A DNA stretch of 64,000 nt, from positions 1 through 64,000 of the forward strand of contig CAZWOU010000013.1 in assembly GCA_964635375.1 (NCBI GenBank). Reading direction: 5' to 3'. The notes under the pieces were generated by a model, which was not told the origin of the DNA, made no database searches, and worked only from the letters and a program-made list of their open reading frames with translations. Origin of the DNA: CAZMNY01 sp964635375. Lineage in GTDB: Bacteria > Planctomycetota > Planctomycetia > Pirellulales > Pirellulaceae. The position numbers and the translations under genes are program-made. Positions 9,479 through 17,680 of this stretch are shown piece by piece. Every line of letters begins with the position of its first letter. Position 1 is the first letter of the stretch.

Positions 9479-9958
9479 CTAGATCAAGAGCGCGCAGTGA
9501 AGCAGCGGCAATTTGAGTTCGGGCGAATGCACTCGCTCCAACCACCTTCGTTCGGCGCCACGAAAGATGTCTGCCGGGAACATCACCGGCTCAGCCAAGC
9601 TGCCGAGCAACCCAGCCACCTTGAAACTACCGCGCTCGGAAAAACTGCCCGCTGAAAACTGACAGGCGTCCCCATCGCAACGATGGCTTCCGTGAGGACC
9701 AGTTGCGTCTCCCGACGCCGGCTTGGCCCACTCGCTCATTGTCTGGTCGCTCGTTGTCTGCTGGTTGCTCGTTGTCTGGTTGCCGGTTGTCTGCTGGTCG
9801 CTCAACCCTTCGTGGTGATGGCAGCCGCACTCGCTTGCTTTGGGCGAGGGCGTTTCACAGCAGCCCTCTGCGCAGGCATGGGCGTGGTGCAAACAACAAC
9901 CGAGTGTTGCGTGCAACAGCACCATCAAAGCCAAGCAGTGGGTTAACGCTGAGGTCAT
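9479..9958 (-). CDS. Small Cys/His-rich exported protein in metal-efflux operon
   Basis: This 159-residue protein starts at MTSALTHCLALMV, where the first 20 residues form a signal-peptide-like helix. An upstream in-frame start adds 33 unlikely residues. The mature N terminus is packed with metal ligands (CCLHHAHACAEGCC, then CGCHHH). I count 11 Cys and 12 His in total. A Gln/Thr/Asn-rich linker (about residues 53-73) is built from short repeats of the QQTTSDQT type, visible also in the DNA as repeated CTCGTTGTCTG-like units. No family is recognised. Its place between the outer-membrane channel gene and the adaptor gene suggests a periplasmic metal chaperone or buffer for the efflux system. 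That role is an inference. Confidence 0.65.
   Translation of the reverse strand: MTSALTHCLALMVLLHATLGCCLHHAHACAEGCCETPSPKASECGCHHHEGLSDQQTTGNQTTSNQQTTSDQTMSEWAKPASGDATGPHGSHRCDGDACQFSAGSFSERGSFKVAGLLGSLAEPVMFPADIFRGAERRWLERVHSPELKLPLLHCALLI
9734..9806. repeat. Short internal DNA repeats encoding the Gln/Thr-rich linker
   Basis: CTCGTTGTCTG-like and GGTTGTCTGCTGGT-like units recur four to five times with small changes. They encode the Q/T/N/S-rich linker of the Cys/His-rich protein on the minus strand, so copy number would change linker length without breaking frame when multiples of three are gained or lost. Confidence 0.6.
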
Positions 9959-10193
9959 CGTGGATCTTATCGTGCAGAAAATGTTGGGAACCTGCCGCCG
10001 CGCCGTTGAAGCAGTGCAACAGAGTGTAGCACTGCAACGCGTGCAAGCGAACGGCAATGGAATCCGACTATTCGTTTAATCGACAAACGCTGCAGAATGT
10101 TACATCAGACTGCGCGGCAGAGAGTATTTTTGGCGACAATCGTCAGAAGGCAAGCAGAATATGCCGATCTTGCCGGGAAAGCAGGACGATAGG

Positions 10194-11708
10194 TCAAGGC
10201 TTGCTGGACAGCAACATCCCCTCGATCTCCATCTGAGCGACCCAGAGATCGCCTAGCGAGTCGAGGTAGTTCAGGCGGGCCTCAAACAGAGTGCGCTGCG
10301 CGGACAGTAGGTCGAGGATGCTGAATTCCTCGATTTCATAACCTGCTCGAATCAGTTCGATCGTTTTCTTCGACGTCTCAATCATGCCGTCTTTTCGCAC
10401 GAACTGGGCAGCTCGGTTTCGAGCCGCATCGTATTGCTGGAAGACGCTTGCGAGCCGCGTTTGCAACTCGAGTCGCAGACGGTCCACTGCCATGTGGGCA
10501 GCCGAGACCTCCGCATGGGCCCCGCGAATCGCGCCCTCGTTCCGATTGCGAATGGGGATGGGCATGCTGACTTGGATGTTTCCATTTGCGCCGCCGGCGC
10601 CGCGGTCGTCTTGAATGACGGCTTGAATATCGACATCGGGGATCGCATCGGCGTGGGCCCTTTCCAGGGCCCATTCGGCAACCTCCACTCTCGCAGCTGC
10701 CGCCGCCATTTCTGGGCTCTCGCTAAGAATCTTGTGCAGAGTTTGATCCCAGTCAATCGATTCGCCATCGGTATCCAGTTGGCCTTTGACTCGACTCAGC
10801 AGCAGTTCCGGCATGCCAATGATGGCCGACATGCGTCGTTTGGCTTCGAGCAACTGGCTTGAGGCTTTGTATTGGACGAGCCGCGCGGAATCGGCGGCGA
10901 CTTTTGCCCGCAACGGGTCGGCTTCGCTCACTTCCTCGCCAACGAACAAGGAATGCGCCACGGCTGCGGCACGTTCGCTTAGTGTGACGAGTTCGCTGGC
11001 AACTTTCTCTCGCTGCTGTGCGACGAGCATACGATAGTAGGCAATTCGCACATCCGTAAGGAGACGCAGGCGAGTTGCCTGCACGCCCTGTTGAGCGACC
11101 TCGGTTTCCCAAGAAGCAACTTCTCGGCCCAATTGAAGTTTGTCTCCGCGAATAATCTTCTGGCCGAAATAGATCCCTTGTTGCTCGGCGACGCCGCCAC
11201 TTCCCAGCTGTTGTCCTGAGTAACCAAGAGTTGGATTGGGAGGCAAACCAGCCTGCCACCAATGGCCGTCGGCCGCATCAACGAGCGCGAGCTGTTCGGC
11301 CAGGGCAGGGCTGTTTTGCAGGGCAAGCCCTTCGAGATCGAGCAGCCCCAGGCTCTCAGGCATAGGCGTTGCAAGCGGCGCGGCAGTTTCGGCCGGACGA
11401 ACCGTTCCGTCTGCCTCAGCCGCCTCATCAGCCGCCTCATCAAGCGAGGATTGATAGGAGACTGCCTGAATCAGGCTATTGACCTCTGCCTCTTGGCTCG
11501 ACTTCTCGGCGTTGGTTCGAACCGGCGGTGGAGCGTCGCCCCAAGGTTTGGGCGAGTCGAACCGAGGCTCGGTCGACTGGCAGCCGGTGAGGACCGCGAT
11601 AGACAGCAGGGCGACCGCAAAACCCCATAGCGCACGGCTCGCGGAGGGTCGCGCGACAAGCCCTCCGCAAGACGGGGGCGTTCGTTGAATCAGGTTCTCA
11701 GTTGGCAT
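10194..11708 (-). CDS. TolC/CusC-type outer-membrane efflux lipoprotein
   Basis: This 504-residue outer-membrane factor is the exit duct of the tripartite pump. The start MPTENLIQ puts the signal helix and lipobox (AVLTGC) near residues 30-45, so it is probably lipid-anchored. Beyond a Pro/Glu-rich linker it has the two similar coiled-coil repeats of the family. Typical phrases are LDLEGLALQNSPALAEQ, a GYSGQQLGSGG turn, and near the end IRAGYEIEEFSILDLLSAQR with LGDLWVAQMEIE. It is the first gene of the minus-strand cluster channel, Cys/His protein, adaptor, pump, His-rich lipoprotein, and is followed by a 235 bp gap. Confidence 0.9.
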   Translation of the reverse strand: MPTENLIQRTPPSCGGLVARPSASRALWGFAVALLSIAVLTGCQSTEPRFDSPKPWGDAPPPVRTNAEKSSQEAEVNSLIQAVSYQSSLDEAADEAAEADGTVRPAETAAPLATPMPESLGLLDLEGLALQNSPALAEQLALVDAADGHWWQAGLPPNPTLGYSGQQLGSGGVAEQQGIYFGQKIIRGDKLQLGREVASWETEVAQQGVQATRLRLLTDVRIAYYRMLVAQQREKVASELVTLSERAAAVAHSLFVGEEVSEADPLRAKVAADSARLVQYKASSQLLEAKRRMSAIIGMPELLLSRVKGQLDTDGESIDWDQTLHKILSESPEMAAAAARVEVAEWALERAHADAIPDVDIQAVIQDDRGAGGANGNIQVSMPIPIRNRNEGAIRGAHAEVSAAHMAVDRLRLELQTRLASVFQQYDAARNRAAQFVRKDGMIETSKKTIELIRAGYEIEEFSILDLLSAQRTLFEARLNYLDSLGDLWVAQMEIEGMLLSSKP

Positions 11709-12094
11709 TGCCCGCCTTCCAACAAGACTCCCATAAGCAAGGCCCATCTCACGACACGTTGGGCTTGCAGGAGTCTTGACGATCCAATTGACTTCGCCCT
11801 TTTGATGGAGGCAGGGAGTCCTCGCAGTTACTCTGTATCGGTTGTTCCGGTATTGAGGCTTGATCTGATTGTGCAGCCAGACAACCTTAGGGTCCGACGA
11901 CCGTCTGCATGGAATCGGAAATCGCTCTCGAAAGAGGCCAGGAAGGGCGGAGTCGCCGAGCCGAACGGTGGACCTAAGTCCTGTATTGACAACGTCTTAT
12001 AGTCCTGTGGTTGTTGGGAATAGGCTCGCGGGTAGAATCGTCGGATGTACCGACCAACTCGACCAACTCCTTTGCCCAATTGAGGCGGTGCCCC
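11709..12094. other. Divergent intergenic region, 386 bp
   Basis: This gap lies between the efflux operon (leftward) and the phosphate transporter gene (rightward), so it should hold promoters for both. I see no convincing MerR/CueR-type dyad, no clear -35/-10 pair and no terminator. A TTGACA at about 11986 is followed too closely by TATAGT to form a standard promoter. Confidence 0.5.
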
Positions 12095-13774
12095 TTGGAC
12101 TTTGCAGCATTGATGACGCTAGTTTTCGGCCTTGTCGGCGGACTTGGCCTTTTCCTGCTTGGCATGAAGAACATGTCCGAGGGGATGCAGGCGGTGGCCG
12201 GCAACAGCTTGCGCCGCATGATCAGTGCGGTAACCAACAATCGGTTCATGGCCATTGGCGTGGGCACGGTGGTAACGGGTCTCGTGCAATCGAGTTCGAT
12301 CACGACCGTGATGGTAGTTGGCTTCGTCAACAGCGGGCTCATGGAACTGGTTCAGGGAATTGGCGTCATCATGGGCGCCAACATTGGAACGACGATCACG
12401 GGCTGGTTCTTGGCCCTCAAGATCGGCAAGTATGGTCTTCCCCTACTTGGCCTGGGCGCCTTCACCTACCTGTTCTCAAAAGGCGACCGCCTCCGATTTT
12501 GGGCCATGATTTTTATGGGCGTGGGGATGGTGTTCGTCGGCTTGACGTTCATGAAAGAGGCATGCGGCGCCATCAAAGAACTGGATGACTTCGAGGCATG
12601 GTTCCACCGTTTCGACGCCAGTACGTACCTGGGCGTGTTGCAATGCGCCATGGCGGGGTGCGTCCTGACGATGCTGGTGCAGTCGTCATCGGCCACGCTT
12701 GGCATCACGATGTCGCTCGCCCTGCAAGGGATCATTAGCTATGAAACTGCGGCCGCATTGGTGCTTGGGGAGAACATTGGGACGACCGTCACTGCCATTC
12801 TAGCGTCGCTTGGGGCAACAACCGTAGCTCGGCGAGCCGCCTATTTTCACGCGATCTTCAATCTCGCGGGCGTGCTTTGGATTACGGCCATTTTTGGATG
12901 GTACGTGCAATTGGTGCCCTGGCTGATCGGCGTCGAGACAATCCAGGTGGGCGGAATCACGACGGTAGCGCCGGAAAACACATCTCCCGCCATCGCTGCG
13001 GTGCACACGATTTTCAACGTCATCAACACGCTTCTATTCATACCGCTCATGCCGCTCTGCGTTCAGCTACTCAACCGTGCTGTTCCATCCAAGGAATTCA
13101 AGGAGAAGCCTCGTCTAACCGATCTCGACATTCGCATCCTGGAAACGCCGCTGATGGCGATCGAGCAGTCTCGGGTCGAAATTGGGAAGATGGGCGAAGG
13201 TTGCGCAAAGATGCTCGGCTGGCTCGATGAACTGCTTCAGGAAGACGAGCCCGACAAGAAGCTTGGCGACCGCCTCAAGCATCGCGAACAAGTGCTGGAC
13301 GTGATGCAGGATGAAATCTCCGAGTACGTCACGAATCTCTTGGCTGGCAACGTTCCCCACTCGGTCGCTGACGAAGCCAGGCTGCAAATCCGCATGGCGG
13401 ACGAATACGAGTCGGTCAGCGACTACATCGCCAACCTCGACAACTTCGATCGCAAGTTGCGCCGTGACGGCCACCGCTTTACGGAAGAGCAGCGGAAGGA
13501 CTTGGGAAAACTGAACGGACACGTTACCGAATACGTCACAGCAGTCAACGAAGCTTTGGCGCAAGACAATCGCAACGTGCTCATCAAGACCGAGGCGGTG
13601 TCGAAACGGATCAAGAACGAAGTCAAGCAACTCCGCCGCAAACACCTTGACGACCTTTCGAGCGGCCTCATTGCTCCACTCGTCAGCGTCGCTTTTCTGG
13701 CATCGCTAAACGCCTATTCTCGAGTCCGCGACCACACTCACAACATTGCCGAGGCCGTGTCGGGAGAAAAATAG
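12095..13774 (+). CDS. Na/Pi cotransporter family protein with PhoU-like domain
   Basis: This roughly 559-residue inner-membrane protein carries the duplicated phosphate-carrier signature. Repeat 1 has LVQSSSITTVMVVGF and GANIGTTITG, and repeat 2 has LVQSSSATLGITMSL and GENIGTTVTA. Both QSSS motifs, which line the substrate path in the NptA/YjbB family, are intact. About eight hydrophobic segments fill the first 340 residues. The last 210 residues are charged and helical, as in the PhoU-like tail of the longer family members. I chose the TTG at 12095 (GAGG about nine bases upstream). The ATG at 12113 is the alternative, and the frame can be opened to 12011 without family support. Confidence 0.88.
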   Translation: MDFAALMTLVFGLVGGLGLFLLGMKNMSEGMQAVAGNSLRRMISAVTNNRFMAIGVGTVVTGLVQSSSITTVMVVGFVNSGLMELVQGIGVIMGANIGTTITGWFLALKIGKYGLPLLGLGAFTYLFSKGDRLRFWAMIFMGVGMVFVGLTFMKEACGAIKELDDFEAWFHRFDASTYLGVLQCAMAGCVLTMLVQSSSATLGITMSLALQGIISYETAAALVLGENIGTTVTAILASLGATTVARRAAYFHAIFNLAGVLWITAIFGWYVQLVPWLIGVETIQVGGITTVAPENTSPAIAAVHTIFNVINTLLFIPLMPLCVQLLNRAVPSKEFKEKPRLTDLDIRILETPLMAIEQSRVEIGKMGEGCAKMLGWLDELLQEDEPDKKLGDRLKHREQVLDVMQDEISEYVTNLLAGNVPHSVADEARLQIRMADEYESVSDYIANLDNFDRKLRRDGHRFTEEQRKDLGKLNGHVTEYVTAVNEALAQDNRNVLIKTEAVSKRIKNEVKQLRRKHLDDLSSGLIAPLVSVAFLASLNAYSRVRDHTHNIAEAVSGEK

Positions 13775-13813
13775 GCTGGAAACGCGGGACCCATCCTGTG
13801 TTGTAGTCGACGA

Positions 13814-14998
13814 TCACTTCTGAACGTACAGCCAAACAAAGCCTGTCCGGCGTTGCGTCACAAACGCGGATTTCTTGGCGTAGACCTCACGATACTTGCG
13901 GCTTGCTTCTAGCCGATCCTCCGGTTTGGATTCGCGGTAGGCCGCAAGCGCCGCTTTGTACTCGGCGTCCCAAGCGACTTGCTTCTGCTTGAATTGCTCG
14001 CTGGTAAGCCCTTTCGCTGGTGAAGTCAGAGTGAGCGAATCGCCCACAAACACATCCCAGCGACCGTCGCCATTGACATCGTCGATCCAAATCCGAGTCG
14101 ATCTTGTGGGACCAACAAGTTGTTCTTCGTGGTCTACTGAGCCGGTAGCCGCGATCAGGTTCTTGAACTTGGTTAGCGCAACAGGCTTGCCGGCGCCCGC
14201 AGTATTCTCAGACCACTGAACGCCGCCCCCGCTCGATCCGCTGACGATGTCCAGGTCGCCATCTTTGTCCCAGTCGATGACAAACGGATCGCTGTGGACG
14301 CCTTGAATCTTCAACTCAACGCCATTTACCTTGAGCTGCTTAGGCTTGGCATAAAACGATCCCTTTCCCTTGCCTTCGAACACGTAGAAACTGCCGGCAA
14401 AATTGCCGACGACGAGGTCCAAGTCACCGTCGGCGTCCCAGTCGACCGCGGTGGGACGAGTGCAGATGTTTTGCGTTAGAGCCGACCTGCTGGCAATCGG
14501 AATAATGAGTGGTTCGTTGTCGAGCCCGTTGAGAACTTCGGGCTGCTTGAAACCCCCGCCGGGCTTGCCCCAAAGGACTTGAAATAGGCCCGCCATGTCG
14601 CTTGTCTTCCGAGAATAGGAACCGGAGAGAATGTCTTTGTGTCCATCGCCATTGAGATCCACAACCTGTGGAGTCGAGCTGGTGCATCACCAAACGCCCG
14701 GAACTTCAACCACTTTGCCGTCTGCGGTGAGCCACTCGCCAGCGGCCAGTTTGCGCCCACCGAGATTCTTGTAGACTCGGATCTTTCCTTGACGAAATTG
14801 TCCGACGAGGAGGTCCTTTTTGCCATCGCCATCGATGTCCGCCCAGCAGGGCGCGGCATAGCCGGGGCTCTCCACATTGACGCTCTCGCCGCCGCCTTTT
14901 AGTTGAACCGGCGCCTCGAACTCGACCGCCCGAGCAGCCGAGATCAACCCTGACGAAACCGCCAGCGCCAAGACCATGGTTGAAAACGATCGTCGCAT
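13814..14998 (-). CDS. Secreted FG-GAP/VCBS repeat protein with in-frame TGA; candidate selenoprotein
   Basis: One reading frame runs from ATG 14998 (AAAGGA nine bases before it) to 13814, broken only by TGA at 14687-14689, codon 104 of 395. The protein has a signal peptide (residues 1-25) and FG-GAP-type repeats with DxDGDG calcium loops on both sides of the TGA: DIDGDGKKD before, and DLNGDGHKD, DWDADGDLD, DWDKDGDLD and DVNGDGRWD after. Without the TGA the local sequence is EVPGVW-x-CTSSTPQVVDL. The second part has no start codon with a ribosome site (only a GTG at 14662). Either the TGA is read, most simply as selenocysteine next to Cys105, or it is a nonsense mutation or base error. A SECIS-like hairpin follows it. 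A beta-propeller fold is expected, and the function is unknown. Confidence 0.75.
14658..14672 (-). promoter_or_regulatory. SECIS-like hairpin 3' of the in-frame TGA
   Basis: On the coding strand the sequence TCCACA GGT TGTGGA forms a perfect 6-bp stem with a three-base GGU loop. It starts 14 nt after the TGA, and the first loop G is 20 nt beyond it. A further CCA/TGG pairing can extend the stem below an internal loop. The Escherichia coli fdhF SECIS has a GGU-containing apical loop about 18 nt after its UGA, so spacing and loop agree. The element lies in coding sequence (STPQVVD), as bacterial SECIS elements do. Confidence 0.5.
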
Positions 14999-15292
14999 TG
15001 TATCTAGTCCTTTGAGCAAGTGAGATTCGGCGGCAATCCGAAGCCGGTGATTGGAAGGCAGTATAGGCGCCAACGCCATTGGGCGTCAAAGTAACGGTGG
15101 ACGCAATATCGACTTTGAAATATCGACTATGATAAGGAGCCCTTACTGAGGACGATGGCGTAGCGGCTCGCGTGGAATCGTTCCAACATGGCCGCAGGAA
15201 GGTCCGCAACCGTGGCTGCCGCCGCGCCTGCATCCAGGAAATCCGGTCGGGTTAAACGACTTACATGACGTTCGAGCGGCGTTGTCGATTCT

Positions 15293-17680
15293 ATGAAGCA
15301 AAGCCAGACTGATTCGCCGACAAGCGGGTTGATAAGTCGGAGCGCCGATCGATGGCTCCGACGCGTCGTAGATTGGCTGATGCGATATCGACTTCTTCTT
15401 TTGGCGGCTTGTCTGGCCGCCGCCGGCCTGGCGATCGGGCCCGCAGGCCGCCTGTCGCTCGATCGCAGCATCGAGGGACTCTTTAAGCCGGGTGATGTGC
15501 GCTTGCTGAGCTACCGGGATGGCGAGGATGCGTTCGGCGGATCAGAGACTGCAATCGTCGGCTATTCGGATCCAAAGCTAACCACAGCCGAAGGACTAAA
15601 ACGGCTGGAGGATCTTGAGACCCGCTTGAGCGAATTGCCAGGCGTCCTTCGAGTACTCAGTCTAGCTCAGGCCAAACGACCCGGCGCCTTGGCGAGCAGG
15701 CGGTCGTTGCGCGAACATGTGGCAGCCGGGACCGTGACGCCTGAACAGTTGCGAAAAGAACTGGTTGATTGCGAACTCTACCGAGGCCGACTCTTGTCGC
15801 CCGACGGTCAGACGACGGTCTTGTTAGCGACGCTGGCCGCGGTCGGTTCAGGCCCCGCAGCTCGAGACGAGACCATTCGCCGCATCGAAGAGCTGTGCGA
15901 ATCGCATCGGCCAACTGCGGTCGTCTCGGGCGGTCCCATCATGGTAAACGGAGTTTATGACCACATGCAGCGGGATGGGCGCACGCTGGGGATTGCCTCA
16001 AGCTTCGTGTTGGCCATCGTCATGGGCGTTCTCTTTCGCAATCTGCGTTGGGTCCTTCTGCCGCTGTGCGTCGTGCAGCTGTCCTTGATTTGGACAAAGG
16101 CAACTCTGGTGATCAGCCATGTTCAGCTGAGCATGGTGAGCTCGCCGTTAGTCGCATTGGTCACGGTTATTGGAACAGCGACAGTGGTGCATGTAGCGAT
16201 TCGTTTTCGCGAGGAGCGCCAATCGCATTCTCCTGAGGATTCGCTTCGGCAAACACTGTTGCACATCGGTCCAGCCATCTTTTGGACGTGCGTGACGACC
16301 GCACTTGGCTTCTGTTCATTACTGGTGAGCCAAGTTGTTCCGGTGGGAAGTTTTGGCGGCATGATGGCGATCGGCTCGATGTTCGTGTTTGTGGCCACCT
16401 TGGGCGTCATCCCTGGCGGCGTCTTGTTGGGGAGATACCACACCGACCCGGCGATCGCGCCAGGTGAGAAGTGGATGGCGCGAGTGCTCGATCAAGTCGT
16501 GTCCGCAGTCGAGCATCGGCCGTGGCAATTGACGGCCGCCGTCGGCCTGCTTTTGGCTTTTGCGCTGATAGGCATGTTTCGCTTAGAAGTCGCGACCGAG
16601 TTGGACGAGAACTTTCGCAACTCCAGCCCGGTAGTCAAGTCTTTTCGGTTCCTTACCGAGCGGATGAAGACGACGAAGACGATCGATCTGCTGATCGACG
16701 CGCCCAAAATGAGTCAAGCAGAGGCTGGACCGTTCTTGCGGCGAGTTCGCAAATTGCAAAGCGAGCTCAACAAACAACCGGGCGTCGTGGGTGCGGTGAG
16801 CATCGTGGATGTATTGGATTTCATGATGGAGGGCAACGAGAATTCCACGGGCGTTGCAAGTCGCGTGGCCGCGATCTCGTTTCGCACAATGACAGAGTCG
16901 CAGCGACTCGCTACGCTGCGGTTGCTGCAACCCAATGTCGTCAGAGGATTCTGGAACGAGGAACGCGGCGTGATGCGGCTGATGTTGCAGGTTGGAGATG
17001 TTCGCGGCACGCGCGCCAAAGTCGCGTTGGTCGAGTCGATCGAGGAGTTGAGCCGCAAGGAATTCGCCGACGCTCGCACCTCGGGCATCTCGGTCTTGCT
17101 GATCTATCTGGTGAAGAGCCTGCTTGCCGACCAGTTGTTATCGTTTGGTCTGGCGGTGGCGGCGATTCTCATTTCTCTGACGATCGCCCTGCGGGATTGG
17201 CGTCTGGGATTGATTGCCCTGCTGCCCAACGCGGCCCCAATCATCATCGTGGTTGGATCGATGGGTTGGCTGGGTTTGAGAATCAACGTAGCGACAGCGA
17301 TGCTGGCGAGCGTGTCGATGGGGCTGTCCGCCGACTTCAGCATTCACTATCTATTTCGCTTCCGACAAGAATTGCAGGCCGGGAAAACGTTTGGCGAGTC
17401 GTTGCGCCGTGCGCACCAGAGCGTTGGGATGGCGATGGTGCTGGCCAACATTGCCTTGATCGCCGGGTTTTCGACACTTACCATCTCCGCGTTCATCCCG
17501 ACAATTCACTTTGGTCTCTTGGTCAGCGTCGCCATGGTCGGAGGATTGATTGGAAACCTCACCGCCCTGCCTCTGCTCTTGCGAGTGCTCCACCACCGAG
17601 GTGAATTCGAATCCAGCGATCGACTGGCCGACTCGCAGATCGAGACTATCGATCACCCGTCGAACCTGCCAGACGACTGA
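15293..17680 (+). CDS. RND/MMPL-family transporter, 12-helix exporter-like protein
   Basis: This 795-residue inner-membrane protein has the two-fold MMPL/RND layout: helix 1 (about residues 34-52), a periplasmic loop, five helices (about 230-390), then helix 7, a second loop and five more helices (about 605-780). SVSMGLSADFSIHYLFRFRQ is the MMPL-type helix with the conserved Asp of the proton path, and the first repeat has VALVTVIGTATVVHVAIRF in the same place. Such planctomycete proteins are thought to export lipids or hydrophobic compounds, but no substrate can be deduced. No adaptor or channel gene is next to it. Its last 35 bp overlap, tail to tail, the end of the pectate-lyase-like gene. 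Confidence 0.85.
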   Translation: MKQSQTDSPTSGLISRSADRWLRRVVDWLMRYRLLLLAACLAAAGLAIGPAGRLSLDRSIEGLFKPGDVRLLSYRDGEDAFGGSETAIVGYSDPKLTTAEGLKRLEDLETRLSELPGVLRVLSLAQAKRPGALASRRSLREHVAAGTVTPEQLRKELVDCELYRGRLLSPDGQTTVLLATLAAVGSGPAARDETIRRIEELCESHRPTAVVSGGPIMVNGVYDHMQRDGRTLGIASSFVLAIVMGVLFRNLRWVLLPLCVVQLSLIWTKATLVISHVQLSMVSSPLVALVTVIGTATVVHVAIRFREERQSHSPEDSLRQTLLHIGPAIFWTCVTTALGFCSLLVSQVVPVGSFGGMMAIGSMFVFVATLGVIPGGVLLGRYHTDPAIAPGEKWMARVLDQVVSAVEHRPWQLTAAVGLLLAFALIGMFRLEVATELDENFRNSSPVVKSFRFLTERMKTTKTIDLLIDAPKMSQAEAGPFLRRVRKLQSELNKQPGVVGAVSIVDVLDFMMEGNENSTGVASRVAAISFRTMTESQRLATLRLLQPNVVRGFWNEERGVMRLMLQVGDVRGTRAKVALVESIEELSRKEFADARTSGISVLLIYLVKSLLADQLLSFGLAVAAILISLTIALRDWRLGLIALLPNAAPIIIVVGSMGWLGLRINVATAMLASVSMGLSADFSIHYLFRFRQELQAGKTFGESLRRAHQSVGMAMVLANIALIAGFSTLTISAFIPTIHFGLLVSVAMVGGLIGNLTALPLLLRVLHHRGEFESSDRLADSQIETIDHPSNLPDD

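Noticed and set aside
11980..12000. Sigma-70 promoter TTGACA/TATAGT
   Set aside because: The two boxes are only about six bases apart, far from the 16-18 needed.
13814..14662. Independent downstream gene starting at GTG 14662
   Set aside because: There is no ribosome site and no signal peptide, and the frame is continuous with the upstream part across one TGA, so it is treated as the same gene.
16471..17604. 377-codon frame inside the MMPL transporter gene
   Set aside because: The composition is Arg/Ser/His-rich with no membrane helices, and the overlapping transporter frame is complete. It is a shadow.
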